A stretch of DNA of 64,000 bases from Desulfosarcina alkanivorans (lineage in GTDB: Bacteria; Desulfobacterota; Desulfobacteria; Desulfobacterales; Desulfosarcinaceae), in contig NZ_AP021874.1 in NCBI RefSeq assembly GCF_009688945.1, positions 3,224,001 to 3,288,000 on the forward strand, given 5' to 3'. Under the pieces are notes generated by a model, which saw nothing but the letters and a program-made list of their open reading frames with translations, was not told the DNA's origin and made no database searches. The position numbers and the translations under genes are program-made. This document shows, in pieces, positions 20,018 to 28,683 of this stretch (position 1 is the stretch's first letter; every line of letters begins with the position of its first letter).

Positions 20018-20886
20018 TACAGCGTCCTTCCTCCCATCAGGCCCTGGGGCCGGATTAACAAGATGATCAGGAACATGAAAAACCAGATCGGCCAGACCCA
20101 CATGGGGCCGAGGTAGAGCGAAATGACGGCTTCGGCCAGACCCAGGATAAAGGCGGCACAAATCGCACCGGTCACGCTGCCCAGCCCGCCGAAAACGACA
20201 ATCACAAACCCCTTGACCATCCAGTCCCAGCCGATGTGCGGCGTCATGTAGTACTTGGTTGCCAGCAGGACGCCGGAAAAGCCGGTCACCGCCGTTGCCA
20301 GCCCGAAGGCCAGTCCGAACGTTCTCTGCAGGTTGATGCCCACGATGCGGGCCCCGTCCATATCCTGGGCCACGGCGCGCATGGCCTGGCCGAACCAGGT
20401 TTTTTTGATGAAATAATTGAGGGCGACGACAAACAGGATCACGATCACGATCAGGGCGATCTCATGGTAGTTGATGCGCACAAATCCCATCTTGAAACGG
20501 CCGTCGAGAAACCGCGGGATGTCCTTGACGCGGGGGCCGAATCCCTGCAGAAGCAGGTTTTCCCAGAGGATTCCCAGACCCAGCAGGAAAATGATGATCG
20601 AAAATTCCCAGTCCTTGGTTTTCAGCAGCGGGCTCAGGGTGGCGTGGTAGAGAACCAGACCGATCACGAACATGACCGCCACGGAAACCGCGATGGCGGG
20701 AAACAGCCCCAGGCCGAAATGGCTCATGCACAGCCAGGTGAAATAACCGCCCGACACGGCCACAATGCCATGCCCGAAGTTGAAGATGTGGGTCACGCCA
20801 TAGACGATGGTCAGCCCCAATGCCATGCAGGCGTATAGGGATCCGGAAATGGTCCCGCTGACAAAAGCGTTGATCAGCTCTTTGAT
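20017..20886 (-). CDS. livH: Branched-chain amino-acid-type ABC transporter permease LivH (probable ATC start)
   Basis: Membrane permease with LivH motifs (LGLTIVYGVTHIFNFGHG, TGFSGVLLATKYY and VFGGLGSVTGA). The first ATG in frame, at 20826, would cut off the conserved first helix. The frame is open upstream and encodes KELINAFVSGTISGSLYAC, exactly what LivH proteins start with. The only codon at proper distance (six bases) from the AGAGAGG ribosome-binding site is ATC at 20884-20886. An ATC start gives 289 residues, the family length. It is placed between livF and livM. Confidence 0.85.
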   Translation of the reverse strand: MKELINAFVSGTISGSLYACMALGLTIVYGVTHIFNFGHGIVAVSGGYFTWLCMSHFGLGLFPAIAVSVAVMFVIGLVLYHATLSPLLKTKDWEFSIIIFLLGLGILWENLLLQGFGPRVKDIPRFLDGRFKMGFVRINYHEIALIVIVILFVVALNYFIKKTWFGQAMRAVAQDMDGARIVGINLQRTFGLAFGLATAVTGFSGVLLATKYYMTPHIGWDWMVKGFVIVVFGGLGSVTGAICAAFILGLAEAVISLYLGPMWVWPIWFFMFLIILLIRPQGLMGGRTL

Positions 20887-20946
20887 GGTGCACCTCTCTT
20901 TGTTCGTTGGAGCCGGGTACGTGCTGTCATGGAGGATTTTGGCGTC

Positions 20947-21672
20947 TTAGAAATAGGCCTTTTCAATTTCGGACTTATCGATCTCACCGGCCCCCCGCTC
21001 CATGACCACCTCGCCTTTTTTCAACAGAAAGATCCGGTCCGCCACGGCCAGCGCATAGTCCACCTCCTGTTCGACGACCATGATGCTGATGTCTGTGGTT
21101 TTTTTGATGCGGTTGATGGCGCCGAAGACGGTTTTTTTCATCAGCGGTGACAATCCGATGGAGGGCTCGTCGATCAGCAGGAGCTTGGCATCGCTCATCA
21201 GGCCGCGCCCCACGGCCAGCATCCGGCTTTCCCCCCCGGAGAGGGTCGCGGCCATCTGGTCCTTGCGCTCGTCGAGCCGGGGGAACAGTGAGAACACCAG
21301 CTCGAGGTTGTCGTTCACCCGGGGCCGCGCCCGCCGGTTGTAGGCTCCCAGCCGCAGGTTCTCCAGGACGGTCATCTCCGTAAAAATATTGCGGGCTTCC
21401 GGAATATAGGCCAGGCCCATCTCCACGAGTTTGTCGCTGGCGAGGCCGGTGATATCCACGCCGTCGAAGCGAACCGATCCCTTCCGCGGAGGATTGATCC
21501 CGGAAATCGCCTTGAGCAGGGTGGACTTTCCGTGCCCGTTGGGCCCGAACAGGGCCACCACCTGGGCCCTGGCAACACTCAGGTCGGCCTGCCGCAGGAC
21601 TTGCAGTTCCCCGTAATAGCTGTCAAGGCCGGAGATCGTCAGGATGGCCTCATCGGCCGCAGGTCGGGTCAT
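20947..21672 (-). CDS. livF: ABC transporter ATP-binding protein LivF
   Basis: A 241-residue ATPase with Walker A (GPNGHGKSTLL), the ABC signature (LSGGESRMLAVGRGLM), Walker B (LLLIDEPSIGLSP) and the LivF-type ending. Its ATG overlaps the livG stop (ATGA), so the two are translationally coupled. Together they energise LivHM. Confidence 0.95.
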   Translation of the reverse strand: MTRPAADEAILTISGLDSYYGELQVLRQADLSVARAQVVALFGPNGHGKSTLLKAISGINPPRKGSVRFDGVDITGLASDKLVEMGLAYIPEARNIFTEMTVLENLRLGAYNRRARPRVNDNLELVFSLFPRLDERKDQMAATLSGGESRMLAVGRGLMSDAKLLLIDEPSIGLSPLMKKTVFGAINRIKKTTDISIMVVEQEVDYALAVADRIFLLKKGEVVMERGAGEIDKSEIEKAYF

Positions 21673-22409
21673 TGGTCATCCTCCTCGAGGACGACCTGGC
21701 CATCGCCCAGATAGACGTCGATGACGCGCGGGTCCGTCCGTATCCCTTCGGGGTCGCCGTTATAGATCACTTCACCGTTGTCCAGAATCAGTATGCGGTT
21801 GGAAATATCGATCAGGGAATCCAGGATGTGCTCGATCATCAGCACGGTCGTGCCGCCATCCCGGTTGACGTGCCGGACGACCCGCAGGAAATCGCTGATT
21901 TCGGTCACCGAGAGACCGGCCAGGGGCTCGTCAAGCATCAGCAGGCGGCACTCCGTGGCAAGGCAGGCCGCCATCATCACCAGCTTGGTGGTGTACAGAT
22001 CCAGGTTGCTGGCCTCCAGGTCGCGGACGCTGTTGAGGTCCAAAAAATCCAGGGCCCTGGCGATGCGGTCCCTTATGCCCCTTTTTCTCCCGCCGCCAAA
22101 GGTGACGCCCACGCGGATATTGTCGTAGACCGTTAGGGAGGGGAAAGTCTGGGGCACCTGGAACGTCCGGGCAAGCCCCAGCCGGCAGATCTGGTGGGAC
22201 TTCAGCGCCGTGATGTCGCGGCCGTCAAAGATGATGCTTCCGGCCGTCGGCGGAAAGGTTCCGGCCATCACGTTGAAAAGGGTCGACTTGCCGGCCCCGT
22301 TGGGACCGGCGATGCCGAAAATCTCACCCTGCTCCACTTCCAGGTCGACATCGAGAAGTGCCTGCAGCTTGCCGAATACTTTGGAAATGCCTTCTGTTTT
22401 AAGAATCAT
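21669..22409 (-). CDS. livG: ABC transporter ATP-binding protein LivG
   Basis: A 246-residue ATPase with Walker A (GPNGAGKSTLF), Walker B (LLMLDEPLAGLS) and the LivG-specific region after it (ISDFLRVVRHVNRDGGTTVLMIEH). The usual signature loop is replaced by EASNLDLYTTKLVMMAACL instead of the canonical LSxGxQ, an unusual divergence for an active ATPase; the LivF partner has an intact signature. It starts two bases before the binding-protein gene ends upstream. Confidence 0.93.
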   Translation of the reverse strand: MILKTEGISKVFGKLQALLDVDLEVEQGEIFGIAGPNGAGKSTLFNVMAGTFPPTAGSIIFDGRDITALKSHQICRLGLARTFQVPQTFPSLTVYDNIRVGVTFGGGRKRGIRDRIARALDFLDLNSVRDLEASNLDLYTTKLVMMAACLATECRLLMLDEPLAGLSVTEISDFLRVVRHVNRDGGTTVLMIEHILDSLIDISNRILILDNGEVIYNGDPEGIRTDPRVIDVYLGDGQVVLEEDDQ

Positions 22410-22411
22410 GC

Positions 22412-23647
22412 CTACTTAATCCATGACGGCAGCTGATAGGCCTTGCCCTCGTTAAACCTGGCCGGGCGCATCTTGACGTTTTTACCATCCTGAATCTGGA
22501 ACCAGACCAGCGGCATATAGTCGTCCGACTGGTAAATGGACTGGTCCCTGGGATCAAATTTGTATTTGGCGCACAGCCCGTCGTACTCGGTAGACCGGAT
22601 ATGGTCGGCCACTTTTTTATAGCAATCGTAACAACCGGCCTTCTCGACGGCCGCGGCCCAGATATCGAAGGCATCCCGGGTCGCCTCGGCATAAAGGCCG
22701 GCCGGTTCACTTTTAAATTTTTTCATCCAGCGTTTTTTATAGTCCTCGTACTTGTCTCCGAATCCGTAGGCGCCGCCGACCCAGATCACGCCATCGGCCG
22801 CTTTGCCGGCCAGCTGGATGAATTCGGGGATCGAGGGGGTGTACTGCATGTAGACCAGGGCATTGAGACCGTCGTCCTCGAAATGGTCGGAGAACTGCTT
22901 GATGAAGCGGGCGGCGTCGGTCGGGTCCAGGTGCCAGAAGGTGACATAGGCGGGGTCCTTGGATTCAATCTTGGAAAGGATCGGCCCCCATTCGGCCATA
23001 CCGAAGGGAACGGTCTCGTTGACGACGACCTCGTATCCGTCTTTTTCGGTAATGGCGGCGAATTCATCGGCGGGCATGATGTTGTACGCATAATCCACCT
23101 TGATGATGGCAATCTTTTTGTTGGGCGCCGTCCAGCCCATCTGCTTGCCGGCGTCAAAGAGGTATTTGGCGGCATCGACCCCGTAGGCTTTGTCATTGTA
23201 CATATACTGGAAGACATTCCCGTACTTGTCCGGATTTTCGGCCACCGGCTGGGTGCACAGCGTCATGGCGTTGCCGTGCAGATAGGGGATATCAAAGGCC
23301 CCGAACACCTTGGTGTCCACACCGCCGTCGTCATACCCCGTGATAACGGCATTCACGCCTGCACCGACCAGCCGTTCGCCGATCGCCTTGATTTTTTCCG
23401 CTTCCAGTCCGCCCACGTCACCGAACTTCAGCGCGACAGGGTGGCCCAGCACCCCCCCGGCGGCATTCTTTTCGGCCACAGCCAGTTCCAGCGCCATTTT
23501 CATCTGTTCACCGTCGCTGGCATAGGGCCCCGTCAGCGGCAGCGGGCATCCGATCAGGATCGGCTTTTCCGCCAAGGCCGGCCCGGAGACCATCAGGCAG
23601 ATCAATAGACTCACCAACAAAAACGGAACCATCTTTCTTTTACTCAT
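22412..23647 (-). CDS. livK: Periplasmic substrate-binding protein of the Liv-type transporter
   Basis: 411 residues with a signal peptide (KMVPFLLVSLLICLMVSGPALA) and a type I periplasmic binding fold (ILIGCPLPLTGPYASDGEQM, AVITGYDDGGVDTKVF). ATG 23647 is preferred because GAAGGAG lies eight bases upstream. It captures the ligand for LivHMGF. The family binds amino acids, amides or urea; the neighbouring amidase and amidohydrolase favour an amide or amine ligand, but that is inference. Confidence 0.92.
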   Translation of the reverse strand: MSKRKMVPFLLVSLLICLMVSGPALAEKPILIGCPLPLTGPYASDGEQMKMALELAVAEKNAAGGVLGHPVALKFGDVGGLEAEKIKAIGERLVGAGVNAVITGYDDGGVDTKVFGAFDIPYLHGNAMTLCTQPVAENPDKYGNVFQYMYNDKAYGVDAAKYLFDAGKQMGWTAPNKKIAIIKVDYAYNIMPADEFAAITEKDGYEVVVNETVPFGMAEWGPILSKIESKDPAYVTFWHLDPTDAARFIKQFSDHFEDDGLNALVYMQYTPSIPEFIQLAGKAADGVIWVGGAYGFGDKYEDYKKRWMKKFKSEPAGLYAEATRDAFDIWAAAVEKAGCYDCYKKVADHIRSTEYDGLCAKYKFDPRDQSIYQSDDYMPLVWFQIQDGKNVKMRPARFNEGKAYQLPSWIK

Positions 23648-23751
23648 CTGCACACTCCTTCTTCTGGTTTGCGGTTATCCACCGGTCTTGAAACGCGTAT
23701 CGAAATTGCGGGCACAATCGTTTTTCCAACACCCTGCAACTGGCCGCCCTT

Positions 23752-24624
23752 CTACCTGTTCACACCGTCATTGGTCATCATGGTCCGGTATCGGCCCGGC
23801 CGCCGGTCCCTGAACAATCCCCATTCCCGGCGTTCGGCGGCCATCTGCACCAGATCGACATCGGCGGTGATGACGCCCTGGGCGGTCCGGTCCATCTGGG
23901 CCACCACCTGCCCCCGGTTGTCGGTGATAAAAGAGGAGCCATAAAAGGTGATGCGGGAATCGTCGATGGTCTCCGCACCCGTTCGGTTGGATGCCACGAC
24001 CGGCATCATGTTGGCGCCGGCATGCCCCTGCATGCAGGTCTGCCAGTGGTCTTTGGAATCATAGTCCGGATGGCGCGGTTCCGAACCGATGGCCGTCGGA
24101 TAGAAAAGGATCTCGGCACCCATCAGGGCCATGCAGCGTGCCGTCTCCGGAAACCATTGGTCCCAGCAGATGCCGACCCCGATGGCGGCATAACGCGTCT
24201 GCCACACGCGAAACCCCGTATCCCCCGGATTGAAGTAGTATTTTTCCTCATACCCGGGGCCGTCCGGGATGTGGGTTTTTCGATAGGCGCCCATCACGGT
24301 TCCGTCCGCATCGATAATGGCGGCCGTATTGTAGGCGGCCTGGTTCTTCTTCTCGTAGAAGCTGATGGGCAGGACGACGGAAAGCTCCCTGGCGACGGAG
24401 CAGAAGTGACGCACGGCAGGGTTTTCTTCAAGGGGTGAAGCCAGTTGCAGAAACGCCGGTTTTTCAACCTGGCAGAAGTAAAGGGATTCAAACAGCTCCT
24501 GAAGAAGAATGATCTGCGCCCCTTTCAAGGCGGCTTCTCTTACGAGCGACTCGGCGGCGGCAATGTTTTGGTCCCGGTTATCCGAACACCGCATCTGCGT
24601 CGCTGCGACACGCAATATGCTCAT
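23752..24624 (-). CDS. aguB: Carbon-nitrogen hydrolase, N-carbamoylputrescine amidase-like
   Basis: 290 residues of the nitrilase superfamily with the catalytic triad Glu43 (LLQELFES), Lys116 (YRKTHIPDGPGYEEKYYF) and Cys153 (GVGICWDQWFPE). CWDQWFPE and the GPGYxEKYYFxPGD loop are characteristic of N-carbamoylputrescine amidases, which make putrescine, CO2 and ammonia. It is the first gene of the transporter operon and diverges from the Lrp-type regulator. A related amide substrate is possible. Confidence 0.88.
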   Translation of the reverse strand: MSILRVAATQMRCSDNRDQNIAAAESLVREAALKGAQIILLQELFESLYFCQVEKPAFLQLASPLEENPAVRHFCSVARELSVVLPISFYEKKNQAAYNTAAIIDADGTVMGAYRKTHIPDGPGYEEKYYFNPGDTGFRVWQTRYAAIGVGICWDQWFPETARCMALMGAEILFYPTAIGSEPRHPDYDSKDHWQTCMQGHAGANMMPVVASNRTGAETIDDSRITFYGSSFITDNRGQVVAQMDRTAQGVITADVDLVQMAAERREWGLFRDRRPGRYRTMMTNDGVNR

Positions 24625-24713
24625 GGCATGCTCCCGATGGTGAGATGGCCTCCGCCAGATGAAAACAAGGTCAAAGGGAATGCAAACAACTGAGGACGGT
24701 ACTATTATCGAAT

Positions 24714-24742
24714 CATTTATTGAAAATATTTACGGTTGTCAA
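24714..24742 (-). promoter_or_regulatory. Candidate promoter of the aguB-liv operon
   Basis: On the minus strand, TTGACA (24742-24737) is followed after 17 bases by TAAATG (24719-24714). The -35 is perfect but the -10 is weak. It lies about 90 bases before the aguB start, in the AT-rich divergent region 24625-24915, which holds no gene. Confidence 0.45.
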
Positions 24743-24796
24743 CTTTTTCTTTTCGATATCAGTCATAATTTCGCATCTTTTTAACGACATTCGTAC

Positions 24797-24826
24797 TTGA
24801 TTTACCTCGTCCACTTTAGTTATAAT
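24797..24826 (+). promoter_or_regulatory. Candidate promoter of the Lrp-type regulator
   Basis: TTGATT (24797-24802) and a perfect TATAAT (24821-24826) are separated by 18 bases, about 90 bases before the regulator's ATG. Confidence 0.6.
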
Positions 24827-24915
24827 TATTTTTTCAATATTCTCCGCGGCGGCCCCCCATCAGGATAGATAGTGAGCCTGCCGCATTCTGGACGCCCAAA
24901 CAAAGGCAAGGTGAT

Positions 24916-25368
24916 ATGTTGAATCTGCCCATCGATGACATTGATGCTGAAATCATCAACATGCTCAAGAAAAACGGCAGGACGCCCAACACGGAGATCG
25001 CCAACGTGTTGAACCGCTCGGAAACGGCCATCCGAAAGCGGCTGAAGCGACTGCTCGACGAGGAAATCATCCAGATCGTCGCCGTGGTCAATCAAAAAAA
25101 GCTGGGGTATGAGATCGAAGGAAATATCAGGATCAAAACCGACATCAAAAAGACCGGGCAAGTAAAAAGGGAACTCGAGGCGCTCGATCGTGTGTGGTAC
25201 ATTGCGCAGATCACCGGGTCATCCGACTTCGACGTGGAATTCAATGCCCGTTCCCAGGACGATTTGCGGACACTCATCGAAAACGTCAACCGGATCGACG
25301 GGGTCCTGCAAACCGATGTCTCCATCCGGCTCCAACTGGTGAAAAACCGCTACGACTGGGAGAAGTAA
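24916..25368 (+). CDS. Lrp/AsnC-family transcriptional regulator
   Basis: 150 residues: an N-terminal winged helix-turn-helix (DDIDAEIINMLKKNGRTPNT then EIANVLNRSETAIRKRLKRL) and a C-terminal RAM ligand-binding domain (VWYIAQITGSSDFDVEF). Such proteins form octamers and respond to amino acids or related metabolites. AAGGTGAT precedes the ATG. It diverges from the aguB-liv operon across 291 bases, so it is the likely regulator of that operon and of itself. Confidence 0.94.
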   Translation: MLNLPIDDIDAEIINMLKKNGRTPNTEIANVLNRSETAIRKRLKRLLDEEIIQIVAVVNQKKLGYEIEGNIRIKTDIKKTGQVKRELEALDRVWYIAQITGSSDFDVEFNARSQDDLRTLIENVNRIDGVLQTDVSIRLQLVKNRYDWEK

Positions 25369-25376
25369 AAACATCT

Positions 25377-25413
25377 CATTGCCGGGGGCTTGATCGTGAA
25401 GCCCCCGGCAATG
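25377..25413. terminator. Bidirectional hairpin terminator between Lrp and monooxygenase genes
   Basis: A perfect 15-bp inverted repeat, CATTGCCGGGGGCTT (25377-25391) and AAGCCCCCGGCAATG (25399-25413), with a seven-base loop. It lies between two convergent genes. On the minus strand a TTTTT tract follows shortly after the arm. Confidence 0.75.
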
Positions 25414-25430
25414 CATCCGCCGGGATTATG

Positions 25431-25736
25431 TCAGGCCGCTTCCAACACGGCAAGGGAGAGGTCTTCGACGATGCCCTTGACCCGTTCCCGGTAAGCCAGC
25501 ATATGCGGGGTCCGAAGGTGGGCATGAAGGGATTCCAGGCTCTCCCACTTCTCGAGAATGGTGACCCGGTTCTCATCCAGATGCTGTGGCGGCAGCCCGC
25601 TGTCGACATCAATGGTGGGGGCATACTCGAGGCACCCCTTCTCCGCTCGGACGCGGGGCACATTGGACTTGAATATTTCCAGAAATTCAGGGACGCTGCC
25701 GGGCTTGACGCGAATCGATGCGACGACATGAATCAT
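25431..25736 (-). CDS. Antibiotic-biosynthesis-monooxygenase (ABM) domain protein
   Basis: A 101-residue dimeric alpha-beta barrel type domain. The typical elements are the opening IHVVASIRVKPGSVPEFLEI, the central ARVRAEKGCLEY-like strand and the EKWESLESLHAHLRTPHM segment containing the conserved W and H. Such small proteins act as quinol monooxygenases or bind heme or other small ligands. It follows the amine-oxidase-like gene on the same strand and may act on the same pathway. Confidence 0.85.
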   Translation of the reverse strand: MIHVVASIRVKPGSVPEFLEIFKSNVPRVRAEKGCLEYAPTIDVDSGLPPQHLDENRVTILEKWESLESLHAHLRTPHMLAYRERVKGIVEDLSLAVLEAA

Positions 25737-25807
25737 TTTACGGCTCCATTTTTTATGTGTGACGGGGACAAGGCTCGCTGACCCTCAACGGGTCCTTTTA
25801 TTCCATC

Positions 25808-27154
25808 TTATTCCATCCCGGAAACAGCCGGTGCATCGAAGCGCCGGTCCTCCCAGTGCATGTATCTCATAATGGCCTTGACGGCCATATTTTTCAGTAC
25901 ACCCGGCGGCCAGGGGAGGGTCCGGCGGTTGACGAAAAAGACATCGGTAAGATCGGTCCGCCGCTCCAGCACCAGGTCGCAGAGGGTTTTTCCGTTCAGG
26001 TGGGTAAGGCTGACCCCGTGACCCACGCAGCCCAGGCTGTATACCACATTTTTGTCTCCCAGGTACCCCAGGGCCGGGGCCATGTCCAGGGGAACCGACA
26101 CCGGGCCGCCCCATTCATGGGTGAAGCGGATATCTTTAAGCACCGGAAAGAGCTGGCGAACGTCTTTTTTCAAACCATCGAAGACCGGCGGGCTCAAGTC
26201 CCGGTCCATGTCGGTTCCCGATGAGAGCGACACATCCCGCCCGCCCATGAGCAGCCGGTTGTCGGCCGTCAACCGGTAGTAGTGGACCAGGTTGCGGGCA
26301 TCCTCGATACCCTGGCGGTGCTGCCAGCCGATCTGCTCGAACTGTCGCCCGCTGATCGGCTCCGTGAGCACGATGTGGGTCCAGACCGGGATCTGTTTGC
26401 GTCGCAGGCCGGGGAAAAAATGGGACCAGGCATTGGTGGCCATGACCACTTTGTCCGCACGCACGCGCCCGCCGGGGGTGTCGAGGAGGACCTTTCCGCT
26501 GCCCTTCGATATATCGGTCACCGGCGTCGATTCATACAGATCCACCCCCATGGGAACGAGCTTGTCCTTCCAGCTCCATGCCAGCTTGGCCGGGTTGAGG
26601 ATACCGCAGCGCGGCTCCCACCACGCCCCTAAGTACATGGGGCTGTTTACCTCCCGGGCCAGCTGGTGTTTGTCCAGCCATGAAATCCCCTCCAGGCCGA
26701 GCTGGTGCGCCAGTTCGATCTCCTCCTGGATCCTGGCCTTGTACTTCTCCGACGTGGCCACCCGCAGGAAGCCGCGATGCTCGTAGTCGCAATCCAGGTT
26801 CAATTCGCCCACCAGGTCGTGCAGCAGGTCCACCGCTTTCTCCATATACAGGTGGGCCGCCCGTGCCTTTCTCCTGCCGAAGCGAAGGGCCGTGATGCCC
26901 AGGGTCAGGCCGAACAGGGTCATGTTGAATCCACCGTTGCGCCCGCTGGCACCGAAACCGACCACCTGGCTTTCCAGGATGGCGATGCGCAGGTCCGGCT
27001 CCGCCTGCTTCAGGTGATAGGCCGAAGAGAGCCCGGTAAACCCGCCGCCGACGATGGCCACATCCACATCGATGTCGCCGGCCAGGGAGCGGCCGGGCCG
27101 GTAGTCACGGGTGGTCAGCCAATAACTTTTTCCCCTGAAGTCTTCTTTTTTAAT
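25808..27154 (-). CDS. FAD-dependent amine/amino-acid oxidase, PuuB-like (probable ATT start)
   Basis: A DAO-family flavoenzyme with the dinucleotide motif [17 protein letters not shown], the [11 protein letters not shown] loop, and a C-terminal FAD segment ([17 protein letters not shown]). It is closest in layout to gamma-glutamylputrescine oxidase and related amine oxidases. The first GTG in frame, at 27067, would start directly at the FAD strand and lacks a ribosome-binding site. The frame is open 29 codons further and encodes [19 protein letters not shown], a normal family N-terminus, after ATT at 27152-27154 and GGAGG eight bases upstream. With that start it has 448 residues. Confidence 0.85.
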   Translation of the reverse strand: MKKEDFRGKSYWLTTRDYRPGRSLAGDIDVDVAIVGGGFTGLSSAYHLKQAEPDLRIAILESQVVGFGASGRNGGFNMTLFGLTLGITALRFGRRKARAAHLYMEKAVDLLHDLVGELNLDCDYEHRGFLRVATSEKYKARIQEEIELAHQLGLEGISWLDKHQLAREVNSPMYLGAWWEPRCGILNPAKLAWSWKDKLVPMGVDLYESTPVTDISKGSGKVLLDTPGGRVRADKVVMATNAWSHFFPGLRRKQIPVWTHIVLTEPISGRQFEQIGWQHRQGIEDARNLVHYYRLTADNRLLMGGRDVSLSSGTDMDRDLSPPVFDGLKKDVRQLFPVLKDIRFTHEWGGPVSVPLDMAPALGYLGDKNVVYSLGCVGHGVSLTHLNGKTLCDLVLERRTDLTDVFFVNRRTLPWPPGVLKNMAVKAIMRYMHWEDRRFDAPAVSGME

Positions 27155-27201
27155 GGATGCCCCCTCCCGGTTAATGGTTGGAACGGACGTTAGTTATTAA
27201 A

Positions 27202-27216
27202 TCGGTCAACTGACCT
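27202..27216. promoter_or_regulatory. Candidate TetR operator, site 1
   Basis: TCGGTCAACTGACCT contains the palindrome GGTCAnnTGACC. It lies in the 61-base gap before the oxidase gene and matches 13 of 15 bases of a second site just upstream of the tetR-like gene. Confidence 0.45.
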
Positions 27217-27569
27217 CATTTATGAAAGACAAGGCCAGCTTTCCGTTGGCCGGGGGTGTTGGCCAGCCGGTGAATCATGACCGCAAACGGGGCAGTTATC
27301 CTGTCCTGCCTGCCCGGCCGGGCCTTGGCAAGGAGCCTATCGAACTGCCGGCTGTAACGGTCCACCAGCACCCGGGCCAGATCGGCAATGATGTCTTCCT
27401 TGCTCTTGAAATAGTAGTGGATTACCCCGTGGGGCAGTCCCGCACGGGCGGCGATGGCCTTGATGGAAACTTTCTCGTGCCCCTGCCCGGCCAGGCAATC
27501 GAATAGCGCCCCGACAATTTCCGCCCGGCGCTGGTCGGCGTTGCTTTTCCGTCCCATGACTCGCCCCAT
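27216..27569 (-). CDS. Short TetR-family regulator
   Basis: 117 residues. The N-terminal part is a normal TetR DNA-binding domain (IVGALFDCLAGQGHEKVSI, AIAARAGLPHGVIHYYFKSK, EDIIADLARVLV). The family is normally about 190-210 residues, and here the ligand-binding domain stops after about 60 residues, so the protein is truncated or unusually small. An alternative start is ATG 27557 (MGRKSNADQ). It precedes the oxidase gene on the same strand, and a similar short motif occurs on both sides of it, suggesting autoregulation. Confidence 0.78.
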   Translation of the reverse strand: MGRVMGRKSNADQRRAEIVGALFDCLAGQGHEKVSIKAIAARAGLPHGVIHYYFKSKEDIIADLARVLVDRYSRQFDRLLAKARPGRQDRITAPFAVMIHRLANTPGQRKAGLVFHK

Positions 27570-27577
27570 TTCTTTGT

Positions 27578-27592
27578 TCGGTCAACCAACCT
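27578..27592. promoter_or_regulatory. Candidate TetR operator, site 2
   Basis: TCGGTCAACCAACCT lies immediately upstream of the tetR-like start and is 13/15 identical to the site at 27202-27216. Confidence 0.4.
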
Positions 27593-27858
27593 AATAATAT
27601 TCACCCGTCCGCATCGTCAAGGCCAATTAAAAGATCCACGGATGCAGACGGTTGAACCGTCTCGGATATTCCTGAAGCCTCACCTGCGTTTGATCCGGGT
27701 TCCATCGTTTCCCGCCTGAAAAAGGCTGACGGCAGACATCCGGTTAAAGCTTTGGAGCATGAATGCCGATAGGGGAAAAAATAACCTGGCCTGGCCGTTG
27801 CCGGGACCTGACCGGACAAAAAGGCCCTGACACCCGACAATTCGCACCGGAGACTAAA

Positions 27859-28680
27859 ATGGTGAAACGTATAACGACCCTGGCCCTGTTATTGATTTTG
27901 ACCGGACTGGTTCCATCCGCCCGGGGGCTGGAGCGGTTTGAGATCATTACCACCCAGGAACTCCAGCGGATGCTCACCGAACGGGCGGCGGGAAATCAGG
28001 ATTTTGCCCTGGTCAATACCCTGGACGCCCTTATTTATGAGCATCTGTCCATACCGGGTTCGATCAACATCCCCTGGAGCCGCGTGGCAGACCTTACAGA
28101 CCGGCTGGGCAGCTATCGAAACCGGCTGGTCGTCACCTACTGCATGGGCTACCGGTGAGTGTTCGCTTACAAAACGGCAGTTGCCGTTAAAACCCTCGGC
28201 TATCGCAACATCAAAATCTACAACGGCGGCATCAAGGACTGGCAGAAGTCCGGACTGGCACTGGAATCCATTCATCCGCTGCCGGCCATCGATACCGCCT
28301 TCATTGCTGCGGACACCCTGAAACAAACCATCGAGGATGCTCAGGCCAAAGGTTGCATCGACCGCCATGGTGAGCCCCTGGTGACCCTTCTCGATTTAAG
28401 AAACGAAAATTTTCTGAGGCCGGACAGCCGCCCGCCGAGCATCCTGTCCACCTGCCGGACACAAACCCTGCTGCTGGACGATCTCCGAAACCCGGACGTG
28501 CGGGCTTCCATTCCCCGGCACGGGCTGGTCGTAACGATCACGGAAACCGGGAACCGCGATACATATGTCATGCGCTACCTCAGCCAGTTCGGCTTTTCGA
28601 ATGTCAAAGGGCTTCAATTCGGTATGCGCAGCTGGATCAAACTGGGCTACCCAACCGCAGCACCATCCAGGGCGGACTGA
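27859..28680 (+). CDS. Periplasmic tandem rhodanese, selenoprotein (in-frame UGA read as Sec100)
   Basis: The frame runs from ATG 27859 through TGA at 28156-28158 to the TGA at 28678-28680, 273 residues. A signal peptide (VKRITTLALLLILTGLVPSARG) is followed by a rhodanese domain. Its active loop reads TYCMGYR-U-VFAYKTA, with the Cys95 nucleophile and Sec100 at the second Cys position of the C-x-G-x-x-C motif found in many relatives. After the TGA the domain continues normally (LGYRNIKIYNGGIKDW). A second, catalytically degenerate rhodanese domain follows (VTITETGNRD). A hairpin with an AGUU loop lies 20 bases after the UGA. It would transfer or sense sulfur or selenium in the periplasm. It overlaps nothing and is followed after three bases by a hybrid kinase. 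Confidence 0.85.
28173..28188 (+). promoter_or_regulatory. Bacterial SECIS element of the rhodanese gene
   Basis: AACGGC (28173-28178) pairs perfectly with GCCGTT (28183-28188) around loop AGTT (28179-28182), which contains GU. The loop begins 20 bases after the UGA, nearly the same distance as in the Hdr-like gene. Confidence 0.72.
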
Positions 28681-28683
28681 TCC

